NCBI GenBank assembly: GCA_021824365.1
Contig: JAKAKY010000003.1
Location: forward strand, 1 to 34,090
DNA: 34,090 nt
From: Bacteroidota bacterium
GTDB taxonomy: Bacteria > Bacteroidota > Bacteroidia > Chitinophagales > Chitinophagaceae
Direction of reading: 5' to 3'
Below are positions 9,395-18,450 of the stretch, piece after piece. The notes under the pieces are model-generated. The model saw only the letters and a list, made by a program, of their open reading frames with translations, was not told where the DNA came from and did not search any database. Every line of letters begins with the position of its first letter. Within the stretch, counting starts at the first letter, position 1. Both the position numbers and the translations under genes were made by a program.

Positions 9395-9868
9395 TTAATG
9401 GTGATGATATTTTTCATTTTTTAAAATGGTGCATGCCCTGTACACCTGTTCCGCTAAAATGAGCCGTACCAGCATGTGCGGAAAAACTAACTTTGAGAGA
9501 CTCCACACAAAATTGGCACGTTTTAAAATTACGTTATCCGCGCCAAAAGCACCGCCAATTAAAAAAATTATTTTTTTATGGCCGGCATTGGCACGTTGTT
9601 GTAAAAAATCTGCTAATACTACAGAAGTGAGTTGCTGCCCTCTTTCATCTAATAATATCAGGTAATCTTCTGTTTGTAATTCATTGAGCAGCAGTGTGGC
9701 TTCTGCTTTTTTTAATGCTGAAGCTGATAATGTTGCTGCATTTTTGACCGGTTTTATGATGATCCATTCAACTGAAAAGTAATTTTGAATACGACGGGTA
9801 AATTCTACAACACCTGATTGTACATATGTATCATGAGGTTTACCCACTGACCAGAATTGAATATTCAT
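9395..9868 (-). CDS. rlmH: 23S rRNA pseudouridine-1915 N3-methyltransferase
   Basis: A SPOUT methyltransferase that modifies helix 69 of the 23S rRNA in assembled ribosomes. The length, 157 residues, is normal. LLDERG (72-77), FLIGGAFG (102-109, the SAM-binding knot) and HMLVRLILAEQVYRA (from 131) are family signatures, and the protein ends in KYHHH, matching the usual YH near the C-terminus. It sits between the two-TM protein (61 bp upstream) and the rhomboid gene (20 bp downstream). Confidence 0.95.
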   Translation of the reverse strand: MNIQFWSVGKPHDTYVQSGVVEFTRRIQNYFSVEWIIIKPVKNAATLSASALKKAEATLLLNELQTEDYLILLDERGQQLTSVVLADFLQQRANAGHKKIIFLIGGAFGADNVILKRANFVWSLSKLVFPHMLVRLILAEQVYRACTILKNEKYHHH

Positions 9869-9929
9869 GATGTAATTTTTAAAACTGATGTGTGAGGTAG
9901 TTTACTTAAGATTAAAAGGATAGGAAAGT

Positions 9930-10583
9930 TTAGATTTTTATAATTTCATAACCTGTTACCAAAACATAAATGAACACAATCATAGCCAGGAAAATAAGCA
10001 GAAAAATTGGAATTAAACCAACTAATAAATATAATTTGCTTCTGAACAAATTACTAAATGTAAAATGATTGCTTTTTTCAAGCATACCATTATTGTGTGC
10101 TTTTAAAAATTTGGTTAAAAATTGTTGATACTGCTGAAATGCAGGATTTAATACCCTTTCAATAATTATCTGAACTGAATCTCTATTCTGAGGCAGGTGT
10201 TGGTAATAGTAAATAATTAAAGTATTGTATTTTTTTCTTGCCAATTTTAAACTATCTAATATTAGCCCGTCATTTGGGTGTAATAGGTTTTGATTAGAAA
10301 TACTATCAAAATGGGAATTGTTTTGTGCAATAATTTCCTGCCAGCTTTCATTGCTATGTTTAGGTGTTTGTTTGTATGCAGTTTGCAGGAACAATGACCA
10401 ATTGGTGGTGGATGATTGTAATATATTTTGACTAATATCGTTAAAGCGGGCTTCATTATTTATTAATTTACTATATTCTTTATCAATTTTTACTGCAAAA
10501 AAGTAATAAAAAATAAATGTAATAACAAGCGCAAATGATAATAAAGCAATTAAACCTTTCTTTGAAAAAAAAATGGAGCCCAT
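9930..10583 (-). CDS. Hypothetical two-TM protein with helical extracytoplasmic domain
   Basis: I do not recognise this 217-residue protein. Residues 10-30 and 184-211 are hydrophobic and look like membrane helices; KKG before the first suggests the N-terminus is inside. The roughly 150 residues between them are polar, rich in Gln, Asn and Leu and nearly free of Gly and Pro. They look like three or four long helices, similar in layout to the four-helix-bundle sensors of chemoreceptors and kinases. The chain stops six residues after the second helix (GYEIIKI), so there is no HAMP, kinase or other output domain. It lies 58 bp after the DUF4954 gene and 61 bp before rlmH, probably in one transcript. 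Sensor function is only an analogy. Confidence 0.8.
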   Translation of the reverse strand: MGSIFFSKKGLIALLSFALVITFIFYYFFAVKIDKEYSKLINNEARFNDISQNILQSSTTNWSLFLQTAYKQTPKHSNESWQEIIAQNNSHFDSISNQNLLHPNDGLILDSLKLARKKYNTLIIYYYQHLPQNRDSVQIIIERVLNPAFQQYQQFLTKFLKAHNNGMLEKSNHFTFSNLFRSKLYLLVGLIPIFLLIFLAMIVFIYVLVTGYEIIKI

Positions 10584-10641
10584 AGTATCGATTTGCGTAC
10601 TACGAATATAGCCAACAAATTAGAATACCACCTTACTGTGT

Positions 10642-12906
10642 TTATGTGGTTTTCGCTTTTTTTGGGAGATTACCGACAATGGGCTCTGTTAAATGCAGTT
10701 GAGCTTTTAATTTTTGTAAATCTTTCTTAAAGGTTTTTAGTTCTTTATTTTGTTGGTGAATAAAGGTATTATCAGATAACTTGCCCATTACAGCTTCCAT
10801 TTCTGCCTCAGAGGTATAGACCATTTTTCGGTAGGGGTTGGTGTAATCTTTTTTTCTTGAGAGAAATATTTGTTCGGTAATCCAAATTTTTGTTAAAAAA
10901 GTTTCATTGAATAATTGTTGCAAAAAAGTAGTATCCATTTTTTGCCAGTCTATATTAAGCAATTCGGTTAAAGCAGCTAAAGCGTGTTTGGTTTTTTCAG
11001 CAGGATATACCTGGCCTTGTTCCTGATAAAACTGGTGCACGTCTTCCCAGGTTTTAATAAAGTTTTTTTTAATTTTCGTTAATAATTCATCAACTGTGGT
11101 TTTTTCCATTAATTGTCCGCCAACATTTATCCATTCTCCTCTTTTAATTTTAGGTAAAGATTTTTTTAAATTTGCAATACTGTTAATTTGAGATGATTTA
11201 ACCCAATTTAATAAATGATTGGTACCATAATAGGTAATCATTTTTTTGTATAAATCATAGGCCTGACAAACTTTTATTACCACAGTTTTGCGTTTGGCAT
11301 TTTCTGCATCCGGTAAAATAATTTCTAATTGTTCAATGGTATTTAAGTCTCTTTGCTCTAACAGTAATTTGCCTTTTTCAATACAGGCAATAGTATCGTT
11401 TTGGTTGTTATTATTTTCTTGAAGGTAATATGCTTTTCCGGTAATGTATTGTAATGTTTCTAAAGCCTGAAACATTTCATTTACGGTATCGGGTGCTAAA
11501 AAATCGTATTCTAAATATTGAATTTTTTCCTGCCGTTTATCTCTGTCAATATATTTCCAGCTGTTTCTGGCTAATGCATACATGTTGTACATAAACCAAT
11601 AACCCGGCATAATCACTAACATATTTTTTTCTATATCCATACTTACCAGCGAGAAGGGTAAAGTAATGTTTAATTCTGCCGGATAATCGCCCTTGGCTAA
11701 AATGGTATAACTGGCAAATTTTGAATTGTGTTTCAAACTAACACATAAACCCGGCCAAAAGCCACGCCCCATTACTATTTCTCCATCTGCACCTCTGGAG
11801 TTGTGGTTGGAACCAATAGTAGCACCGGCTGCAATATTACTTTGCCCCATAAGTAATGCAGCACATAAAAAAGAGTTATTGTGGTGTTGTTCATGTGCCG
11901 GAAAAATCAGCGAGTTCAATACCTCGCAGCAGGAAATTGTGGCATTATTACCCAGGTAAGAGTTAATTAATCGAGCGCCATATTTTAATTGAGAATGCGA
12001 TGCCATGATAAACCGAACTGCCTTTACTCCATAAAATATTCTGCAACCATAACCAATAATACCATTCACCAATTCACAACCCTCACCAATTTGTGTCTGC
12101 CCTTCTTTACCTGAGTTAATGGTTAAATTTTTTAATTTATTGGCTCCCTTAATGTAGGCATCTTCACCAATCCAAACATCTTTTAAAATAGCACAGTTTT
12201 TAATCACTGTTCGGCTGCCCACTTTTCCGTAGTAGCCTCTTTTTTGGTTAAATTGTTTTTCAGTAAATTTTTTAAATTGCTGCAACAGTTTGTAATCATC
12301 TCTGTATTTGCTCCATAAATAAGCATCGCCGGGTAGCATACCATTGAATGGAATGACACTTCTTCCACCATTTTCGTTACAAATTTCCATCCATATTCTA
12401 ATGGCTTCATCTTCTCCTTCTTTCACAATACCATTCCCAAATTTGGCATGGTTAGTTGTTACCATTTCATTGATGTTGACTAAAATACATTCATTGCCAA
12501 TAATAAAATGAGAAAGATAATTTACATTATCAATCACAACATTATCACCAATATCGCAACTGATGATGATGGAGTTGTATAATCCTACAGGAATGGTTAA
12601 ATCGCTGAAATTCAGGCAAACGGGTTCTAGCTTGCCTATTCTTACTAATCCAAAAAATTTACAGTTTTTAACCAATTCAGGATTGAAGGCATCAGAAACA
12701 AGGATATTATTCCAATCATCGCTGGTATTTCTGTTCTTCACCAAAGCCTCAATTTCATAAGCGGTTAAGCGTCTGTATGTTATGCCGCTTCTGTTTTGGG
12801 CATCTCTTAAATAATATTCCTTTTTACCTTTTGGCAAAAACTGTTGCGGAATAAAATGATATCCCAATAGATGCATGGGTATTTTCTGAATATTATTTTC
12901 AGGCAT
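10642..12906 (-). CDS. DUF4954-like protein with left-handed beta-helix region
   Basis: A 754-residue cytoplasmic protein without signal peptide. About residues 100-420 have the spaced Ile/Val/Gly/Asn rhythm of a left-handed beta-helix, as in hexapeptide transferases such as the GlmU C-terminal domain. Two polar patches stand out: HEQHHNNSFL at 338-347 and SNHNSRGADGE at 366-376. The C-terminal 300 residues are charged and helical (DUF6819-like from memory). Length and pattern match the DUF4954 family of Bacteroidetes; function is not established. It starts 26 bp after the glmS stop, so cotranscription is likely. A role in amino-sugar or nucleotide-sugar chemistry is inferred from the fold and neighbour only. 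Confidence 0.85.
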   Translation of the reverse strand: MPENNIQKIPMHLLGYHFIPQQFLPKGKKEYYLRDAQNRSGITYRRLTAYEIEALVKNRNTSDDWNNILVSDAFNPELVKNCKFFGLVRIGKLEPVCLNFSDLTIPVGLYNSIIISCDIGDNVVIDNVNYLSHFIIGNECILVNINEMVTTNHAKFGNGIVKEGEDEAIRIWMEICNENGGRSVIPFNGMLPGDAYLWSKYRDDYKLLQQFKKFTEKQFNQKRGYYGKVGSRTVIKNCAILKDVWIGEDAYIKGANKLKNLTINSGKEGQTQIGEGCELVNGIIGYGCRIFYGVKAVRFIMASHSQLKYGARLINSYLGNNATISCCEVLNSLIFPAHEQHHNNSFLCAALLMGQSNIAAGATIGSNHNSRGADGEIVMGRGFWPGLCVSLKHNSKFASYTILAKGDYPAELNITLPFSLVSMDIEKNMLVIMPGYWFMYNMYALARNSWKYIDRDKRQEKIQYLEYDFLAPDTVNEMFQALETLQYITGKAYYLQENNNNQNDTIACIEKGKLLLEQRDLNTIEQLEIILPDAENAKRKTVVIKVCQAYDLYKKMITYYGTNHLLNWVKSSQINSIANLKKSLPKIKRGEWINVGGQLMEKTTVDELLTKIKKNFIKTWEDVHQFYQEQGQVYPAEKTKHALAALTELLNIDWQKMDTTFLQQLFNETFLTKIWITEQIFLSRKKDYTNPYRKMVYTSEAEMEAVMGKLSDNTFIHQQNKELKTFKKDLQKLKAQLHLTEPIVGNLPKKAKTT

Positions 12907-12932
12907 TTCTTTTCATTTTAGCGTTTAACACA

Positions 12933-14771
12933 TTATTCAACTGTAACACTTTTGGCTAAGTTACGCGGCTTATCTACATCATATCCTTTAGCAACACCCA
13001 CATAATAACTGAGTAATTGTAGTGGTATAACACTTAATAAAGGCGCAACAATTTCATCGGCATCAGGAACAAACATAATATTATCTGCCATGCCGGGTAA
13101 CACATTATCGCCTTCGCTTACCACTGCAACGATGATGCCTTTGCGTGCTTTAATTTCCTGCACATTGCTAATTACTTTTTCATAATACCTGTCTTTTGTA
13201 GCTACAAATACTACAGGTAATGTATTATCCACTAAGGCAATAGGTCCGTGTTTCATTTCAGCAGCCGGATAACCTTCGGCATGTATATAAGAAATTTCTT
13301 TTAGTTTTAATGCACCTTCTAAAGCAATGGGGAAGTTGTATCCGCGTCCTAAAAATAAAAAGTCGTGGGCATCTTTGTACTTTTCTGCAATTCGTTGAAT
13401 ATCAGTAGTGTCTTTTAGAATTTCTCTTACTTTTTCAGGTATGTCATTTAATTCGTGCATCAATTCCATATAGCGTTCATGCGATAAGGTGCCTTTCGCC
13501 AAACCAATTTTAAATGCCATCATGGCTAATACGGCTAACTGTCCGGTAAAAGCTTTTGTACTGGCTACGCCAATTTCGGGGCCAGCATGTGTGTAAGCAC
13601 CTGCATGGCTTAACCGTGCAATGCTACTACCCACTACATTTACAACGCCAAAAATAAACGCACCTTTTTCTTTGGCATTTTCTAATGCCACTAACGTATC
13701 AGCAGTTTCACCACTTTGTGAAATGGCTACAATTACATCGCCCTGGTGTATAATAGGATTTCTATACCTGAATTCACTGGCATATTCTACTTCAACCGGT
13801 ATGCGGCATAATTCTTCAATCATATATTCAGCAATTAAACCTGCATGCCAGCTGGTACCACAGGCAACAATAATAATGCGTTGGGCCTGTGTAAGCGCTT
13901 CAATATGATTTTCAATACCACTCATGATAATTTTACCAACATCAGGCAACAAACGACCACGCAAACAGTCATGAATAGTTTCAGGTTGTTCGTGGATTTC
14001 TTTGAGCATAAAATGATCGTAACCTCCTTTTTCTATGGCAGCTAAATCCATATCCAATTGTGCGATAAATGGCGTTTGTTTTTCATTGCCTAAGTTTTTT
14101 AAAGTAAGCTCATCAGCTTTAACTATGGCAATTTCATAATCGTTAACGTAAACTACTTCTTTGGTGTATTCAATAATGGGAGAGGCATCACTGGCCAAAA
14201 AATGTTCGCCTTTCCCTATACCAATTACTAACGGACTGCCCTTTCTGGCAGCTATGATGGTATCAGGCTCATTTTTATCCACCAATAAAATGCAATAGGC
14301 ACCTACAATTCTTTTTAATGCAATACGAACCGCTTCTTCCAGGCTGCAACAATTGTTTTTTTGAATGTCTTCAATAAAGTTTAATAATACTTCTGTATCG
14401 GTATCGCTGGTAAAATAATAGCCCTTTTTTAATAAATCATTCTTAATGGCTGCGTAATTTTCTATAATACCGTTGTGAATCATGGCCAGATTACCATTAT
14501 TACTCACATGTGGATGTGCGTTTCTATCGTTGGGTTCGCCATGTGTAGCCCAACGGGTGTGCCCAATTCCAATATGCGCATGCACATTCTTGCCCAGCGC
14601 TTCTTCTTCCAATTCAGCAACTCTGCCTTTCTTCTTGTAAACATTCAATTGTCCATTGTCTACTAAGGCAATGCCTGCGCTATCATAACCCCTGTATTCT
14701 AAACGCTTTAAGCCCTTAATAATAACCGGATAGGCTTCTCTTTTTCCGATATAACCAACAATTCCACACAT
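12933..14771 (-). CDS. glmS: Glutamine--fructose-6-phosphate aminotransferase (isomerizing)
   Basis: Makes glucosamine-6-phosphate from fructose-6-phosphate and glutamine, the entry to peptidoglycan and LPS amino sugars. The 612-residue protein begins MCGIVGYIG, exposing Cys2 as glutaminase nucleophile; GHTRWATHGEPNDRNAHPH and the RGYDSAG stretch complete that domain. Two SIS domains follow (CGTSWHAG, SQSGETADT, STKAFTGQ; then EGYPAAEMKHGP), and the chain ends NLAKSVTVE with the Schiff-base lysine. It is the first gene of a five-gene minus-strand run. No glmS ribozyme fold is seen upstream; the 83 bp to the divergent GNAT gene hold only a near-match -7 box, TAAATTCG (14777-14784). Confidence 0.97.
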   Translation of the reverse strand: MCGIVGYIGKREAYPVIIKGLKRLEYRGYDSAGIALVDNGQLNVYKKKGRVAELEEEALGKNVHAHIGIGHTRWATHGEPNDRNAHPHVSNNGNLAMIHNGIIENYAAIKNDLLKKGYYFTSDTDTEVLLNFIEDIQKNNCCSLEEAVRIALKRIVGAYCILLVDKNEPDTIIAARKGSPLVIGIGKGEHFLASDASPIIEYTKEVVYVNDYEIAIVKADELTLKNLGNEKQTPFIAQLDMDLAAIEKGGYDHFMLKEIHEQPETIHDCLRGRLLPDVGKIIMSGIENHIEALTQAQRIIIVACGTSWHAGLIAEYMIEELCRIPVEVEYASEFRYRNPIIHQGDVIVAISQSGETADTLVALENAKEKGAFIFGVVNVVGSSIARLSHAGAYTHAGPEIGVASTKAFTGQLAVLAMMAFKIGLAKGTLSHERYMELMHELNDIPEKVREILKDTTDIQRIAEKYKDAHDFLFLGRGYNFPIALEGALKLKEISYIHAEGYPAAEMKHGPIALVDNTLPVVFVATKDRYYEKVISNVQEIKARKGIIVAVVSEGDNVLPGMADNIMFVPDADEIVAPLLSVIPLQLLSYYVGVAKGYDVDKPRNLAKSVTVE

Positions 14772-14854
14772 AATAACCGAATTTAAGATGAGCCTGCAAT
14801 ATCCTAAATTTTAGCCAAAAAATTTGTATGTTCATGCATAAATACACCATTTAT

Positions 14855-15463
14855 ATGTCATTATCATTTCTATTCACTGATGAAATTGTATTAGAAGATG
14901 AACGCGTAAAACTGCGTAGTTTACAAGCAGATGATGATCTAAACCTGCGTTTTTTTTCGCAGTATGAGCCTGAATTATGGAAATATTCCATACAATCTGC
15001 TGCAGGTGAAGCTAATTTGAAACAATATATTAGTAATGCTTTAGCTGATCGGCATGCTAATCATTCCTATTCTTTTATTGTGTATGACAAAAAGCTGCAT
15101 GAATTTGCAGGGTGTACCCGTTTTTATGATATTCAAAATACACATGCTACTTTGCAATTGGGCTATACCTGGTATGGAAAAAAATTTCAGGGAACAGGTC
15201 TGAATCAACATTGTAAATATGTAATGTTGGCATTTGTTTTTGATACTTTGCAATTTGAACGGGTAGAGGCAAGGGCTGATATATTGAATGAGCAGAGTAT
15301 TGCCGCCATGAAAAAAATTGGATTTATCACGGAAGGGGTTTTACGTAATAATGCATTAAGTGCAAATGGGTATAGAAGAGATTCAATGGTGTTATCCATA
15401 TTAAAAAACGAGTGGATAAATAGGGTGAAAGAAAAGCTGATGTGTATGTGCAAATTGACATAA
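14855..15463 (+). CDS. GNAT family N-acetyltransferase, RimJ/RimL-like
   Basis: A 202-residue acetyl-CoA-dependent acetyltransferase. ERVKLRSLQADD near the N-terminus, IQNTHATLQLGYTWYGKKFQGTG in the middle (acetyl-CoA loop in the QGTG position), VEARADILNEQSIAAMKKIGF and EGVLRNNALSANGYRRDSMV near the end follow the RimJ/RimL subgroup. The chosen ATG (14855) starts just before the first beta strand; ATGs at 14828 and 14834 are in frame and would add 9 or 7 residues. Substrate unknown: subgroup members act on ribosomal proteins, amino acids or antibiotics. It is divergent from glmS and followed by a 246-bp AT-rich gap with no gene that ends in the prfC promoter. Confidence 0.88.
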   Translation: MSLSFLFTDEIVLEDERVKLRSLQADDDLNLRFFSQYEPELWKYSIQSAAGEANLKQYISNALADRHANHSYSFIVYDKKLHEFAGCTRFYDIQNTHATLQLGYTWYGKKFQGTGLNQHCKYVMLAFVFDTLQFERVEARADILNEQSIAAMKKIGFITEGVLRNNALSANGYRRDSMVLSILKNEWINRVKEKLMCMCKLT

Positions 15464-15630
15464 TGTTGAATATAATTAAATATTTTTTATATTAATACAT
15501 TTTACTTTATTTTAGTTTAATTACTAAATATATTAACTATTTTTATCGGTAATGCACGTTAACAAAAAAAATTACATTTCTATTTATACCGTATATGAGC
15601 TGATCTCAATTCGTTTATTTGAATACTCTA

Positions 15631-15663
15631 TTGAGTGCAAAACCTTTCAATTTTGTACCTTTG
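15631..15663 (+). promoter_or_regulatory. Promoter of prfC
   Basis: TTG at 15631-15633, 22 bases, then TACCTTTG at 15656-15663. The box is 46 bp before the prfC ATG, leaving a leader of about 40 nt. The spacer is slightly long for the Bacteroidetes consensus. Confidence 0.55.
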
Positions 15664-15709
15664 CACTTGTTATTTATAAAAAAAACTAAAAGTAACAGAG
15701 AACTTTGTA

Positions 15710-17296
15710 ATGAATAATCAACAGGAAATAGAAAAGAGAAAAACTTTCGCCATTATATCTCACCCTGATGCGGGTAAAACAACATTAACCGAAAAATTAT
15801 TGTTATTTGGTGGTGCCATTCAAACGGCAGGTGCTGTAAAAAGCAACAAAATTAAAAAGCATGCTACCAGCGATTTTATGGAAATTGAACGCCAGCGCGG
15901 TATTTCTGTGGCTACCAGTGTGATGACTTTTGAATATGAAGGCTTTTTAATTAATTTATTAGACACACCAGGCCATAAAGATTTTGCTGAAGATACCTAC
16001 CGAACCTTAACTGCGGTTGACAGTGTGGTGTTGGTAATTGATAGCGTAAATGGGGTTGAAGAACAAACCCGCCGCTTGATGGAAGTGTGTAGAATGAGAG
16101 ATACTCCCGTTATTGTATTCATTAATAAAATGGACCGGGACGGCAAAAACAGATTTGACCTCTTAGAAGAAATTGAAAAAGAATTGAATATTGCTTTACA
16201 TCCCATGACCTGGCCTATTAATAGCGGAAAAGACTTTAAAGGAGTGTATAATATTACCAATAATAATTTATTATTGTTTACAGCCGGCACAAAAGCCGAC
16301 GATGAAGACGTATTACAAATTGATGATTTAAGCAGCACAATTATTGATCAAAAAATTGGGGAACGCGATGCCGCACAGTTACGTGAAGATGTAGAACTTA
16401 TTGAAGGCGTGCATGGCAATTTGATAATTGAAGATTATTTGACAGGTAAAGTAGCCCCGGTATTTTTTGGTAGTGCCGTTAATAACTTTGGTGTGCAGGA
16501 AATGTTGAATACTTTTATTCATATAGCCCCTACACCCAGAAGCAGAGCAACATCAACGGGGTCAGTAGCTCCCGATGATGCTAATTTTAGTGGATTCATC
16601 TTCAAAATTCACGCCAATTTAGACCCCAGGCATCGTGATCGTATTGCTTTTTTGCGGGTTTGCAGTGGTAAATTTGAACGCAGTAAATATTATCATCATG
16701 TACGTTTGAATAAAGCTATCCGCTTTAATAATCCTTATTCTTTTTTGGCAAGAAGTAAAGATGTAATTGAAGATGCCTATCCCGGTGATGTAGTGGGATT
16801 GTTCGATACCGGCAATTTTAAAATTGGTGATACCCTCACGGAAGGTGCTAACTTTTATTTTTTGGGTATTCCAACTTTCTCTCCCGAAATATTTAAAGAG
16901 TTGGTGAATAAAGACCCAATGAAAGCCAAGCAGTTAGAAAAAGGAATTCAACAGTTAACAGATGAAGGGGTAGCACAATTATTTACTCAATTTGGTGGTA
17001 CCAAAAAAATTATTGGATGTGTGGGTGAGTTACAGTTTGAAGTAATTCAATACCGTTTATTGCAGGAATATGGTGCTGCAGTTGAGTTTAGATCGTTACC
17101 ATTTTATAAAGCCTGCTGGCTTACCAGTACTAATGCCAAAAAATTAGAAGATTTTTTACGGTTTAAGCAACAAAACACAGCGGAAGATAAAGATGGGCAT
17201 CCGGTGTATTTAGCGCAAAGCGAATGGTTTTTGAATACGGAAATAAACAATAATCCGGATATTATTTTTCACTTCAGTAGCGAAATTCATAAGTAG
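15710..17296 (+). CDS. prfC: Peptide chain release factor 3
   Basis: A translational GTPase that removes RF1/RF2 from the ribosome after peptide release. The 528-residue length is normal. HPDAGKTT (18-25) is the P-loop, DTPGH (85-89) and NKMD (139-142) are G3 and G4, and the RF3 subgroup is shown by the [19 protein letters not shown] switch region and [15 protein letters not shown]-like C-terminal stretches (here CVGELQFEV). It is preceded by a good promoter and followed by ypdA after 39 bp on the same strand. Confidence 0.96.
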   Translation: MNNQQEIEKRKTFAIISHPDAGKTTLTEKLLLFGGAIQTAGAVKSNKIKKHATSDFMEIERQRGISVATSVMTFEYEGFLINLLDTPGHKDFAEDTYRTLTAVDSVVLVIDSVNGVEEQTRRLMEVCRMRDTPVIVFINKMDRDGKNRFDLLEEIEKELNIALHPMTWPINSGKDFKGVYNITNNNLLLFTAGTKADDEDVLQIDDLSSTIIDQKIGERDAAQLREDVELIEGVHGNLIIEDYLTGKVAPVFFGSAVNNFGVQEMLNTFIHIAPTPRSRATSTGSVAPDDANFSGFIFKIHANLDPRHRDRIAFLRVCSGKFERSKYYHHVRLNKAIRFNNPYSFLARSKDVIEDAYPGDVVGLFDTGNFKIGDTLTEGANFYFLGIPTFSPEIFKELVNKDPMKAKQLEKGIQQLTDEGVAQLFTQFGGTKKIIGCVGELQFEVIQYRLLQEYGAAVEFRSLPFYKACWLTSTNAKKLEDFLRFKQQNTAEDKDGHPVYLAQSEWFLNTEINNNPDIIFHFSSEIHK

Positions 17297-17335
17297 TTGT
17301 TATTGGATGTTACTTACTTGTAATACATAATTGTA

Positions 17336-18328
17336 ATGAAAGAAACTAAAATTTTAGATGTGATTATGATTGGTGGCGGGCCTATTGGTTTGACATGTGC
17401 TTTAGAAGCAAAAGCCCATGGGCTAAATTATTTAATATTGGAGAAAGGTTGCTTAGTTAATTCATTGTATCACTACCCCATGAACATGACCTTTTTTTCC
17501 ACTTCTGAAAAACTGGAAATAGGAGACATTCCATTTGTAAGTATTGCATCAAAGCCTACCCGTAATGAAGCATTGGAATATTACAGAAGAGTGGCTGTAA
17601 AAGAGCAACTACACATTCATTTATTTGAAAAAGTAGAAGGGGTGACACCATTAGCACAGTATGAACCTGCTGTTTTTGAGGTTAAAACAATTAAAGGCAT
17701 TTATTATGCCAATAACATTGTTGTAGCAACCGGTTTTTATGATATTCCTTTTTTACTAAATGTTCCGGGAGAAGAATTACCAAAAGTTACCCATTATTAT
17801 AAAGACCCGCACTTTTATGCGTTTCAGCAGGTAGTAGTGGTGGGTGCCAACAATTCGGGGGTGGATGCTGCATTAGAAACCTGGCGTAAAGGTGCTACCG
17901 TTACTATGGTAGTCAGAGAAAGCGGGATTGGTGAACGGGTAAAATATTGGGTAAGGCCCGATATTATTAACCGAATTGAAGAAGGCTCAATCAAGGCTTA
18001 TTTTAATTCCTTTATTTCGGCTATTGAACCTCATCAGGTTCATATTCAAACACCGGATGGGCCGGTTACTATTCCCAATCAATGGGTGATTGCCGCCACC
18101 GGTTATCAGCCCGATTTTTCATTTTTGCAGCATCTGGGCATTCAGTTATCGGATGATGGCGTGCAAAAACCCTCATACGATGAAAATACGCATGAAACCA
18201 ATGTGCCGGGCATTTACTTAGCCGGCGTGGTTTGCGGCGGATTTAATACGCACCGGCTGTTCATTGAAAATTCGAGAGAGCATGCCGTTAAAATACTCAG
18301 TCATATAGCTGCAAAGAAGATTTCCTAA
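17336..18328 (+). CDS. ypdA: YpdA-family FAD/NAD(P)H bacillithiol disulfide reductase
   Basis: Expected to reduce oxidised bacillithiol with NADPH and FAD in the cytoplasm. The 330-residue protein has GGGPIG (13-18) for FAD, SLYHYPMNMTFFST (from 43), which is typical of YpdA, GANNSG (170-175) for NADPH, and an ATGYQPDFSFL stretch near the C-terminus. There is no CxxC, which separates it from thioredoxin reductase. In Firmicutes YpdA the FAD loop reads GGGPCG with a conserved Cys; here that position is Ile17. The other visible Cys residues (20, 39) lie elsewhere. It is 39 bp after prfC and probably cotranscribed. Bacillithiol synthesis genes are not in the window, so substrate is by family. 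Confidence 0.88.
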   Translation: MKETKILDVIMIGGGPIGLTCALEAKAHGLNYLILEKGCLVNSLYHYPMNMTFFSTSEKLEIGDIPFVSIASKPTRNEALEYYRRVAVKEQLHIHLFEKVEGVTPLAQYEPAVFEVKTIKGIYYANNIVVATGFYDIPFLLNVPGEELPKVTHYYKDPHFYAFQQVVVVGANNSGVDAALETWRKGATVTMVVRESGIGERVKYWVRPDIINRIEEGSIKAYFNSFISAIEPHQVHIQTPDGPVTIPNQWVIAATGYQPDFSFLQHLGIQLSDDGVQKPSYDENTHETNVPGIYLAGVVCGGFNTHRLFIENSREHAVKILSHIAAKKIS

Positions 18329-18383
18329 AAATTAACGGGTGCTATTGTTGTAGTAGCTGCATAGTGAAACAAACGTACAAGAG

Positions 18384-18404
18384 TGCGACGCAACGATGCT
18401 GCAC
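18384..18404. repeat. Small palindromic segment in the ypdA-aspartate aminotransferase gap
   Basis: TGCGACGCA (18384-18392) is a 4-bp perfect inverted repeat around one base, and GTGC (18383-18386) also pairs with GCAC (18401-18404). The 122-bp convergent gap is more GC-rich and repeat-like than other gaps. No second copy is present in the window, so a dispersed-repeat status is a guess. Confidence 0.2.
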
Positions 18405-18450
18405 AATGTGATACAGCCGGTTACATAAATACCATCCCGCTACTTTTTAT

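Noticed and set aside
14772-14854. glmS ribozyme upstream of glmS
   Set aside because: The gap is 83 bp and AT-rich, too short and without the ribozyme core; the ribozyme is mainly a Firmicutes feature.
17336-18328. ypdA product as thioredoxin reductase partner of trxA
   Set aside because: It lacks the CxxC of thioredoxin reductase and has YpdA-specific stretches.
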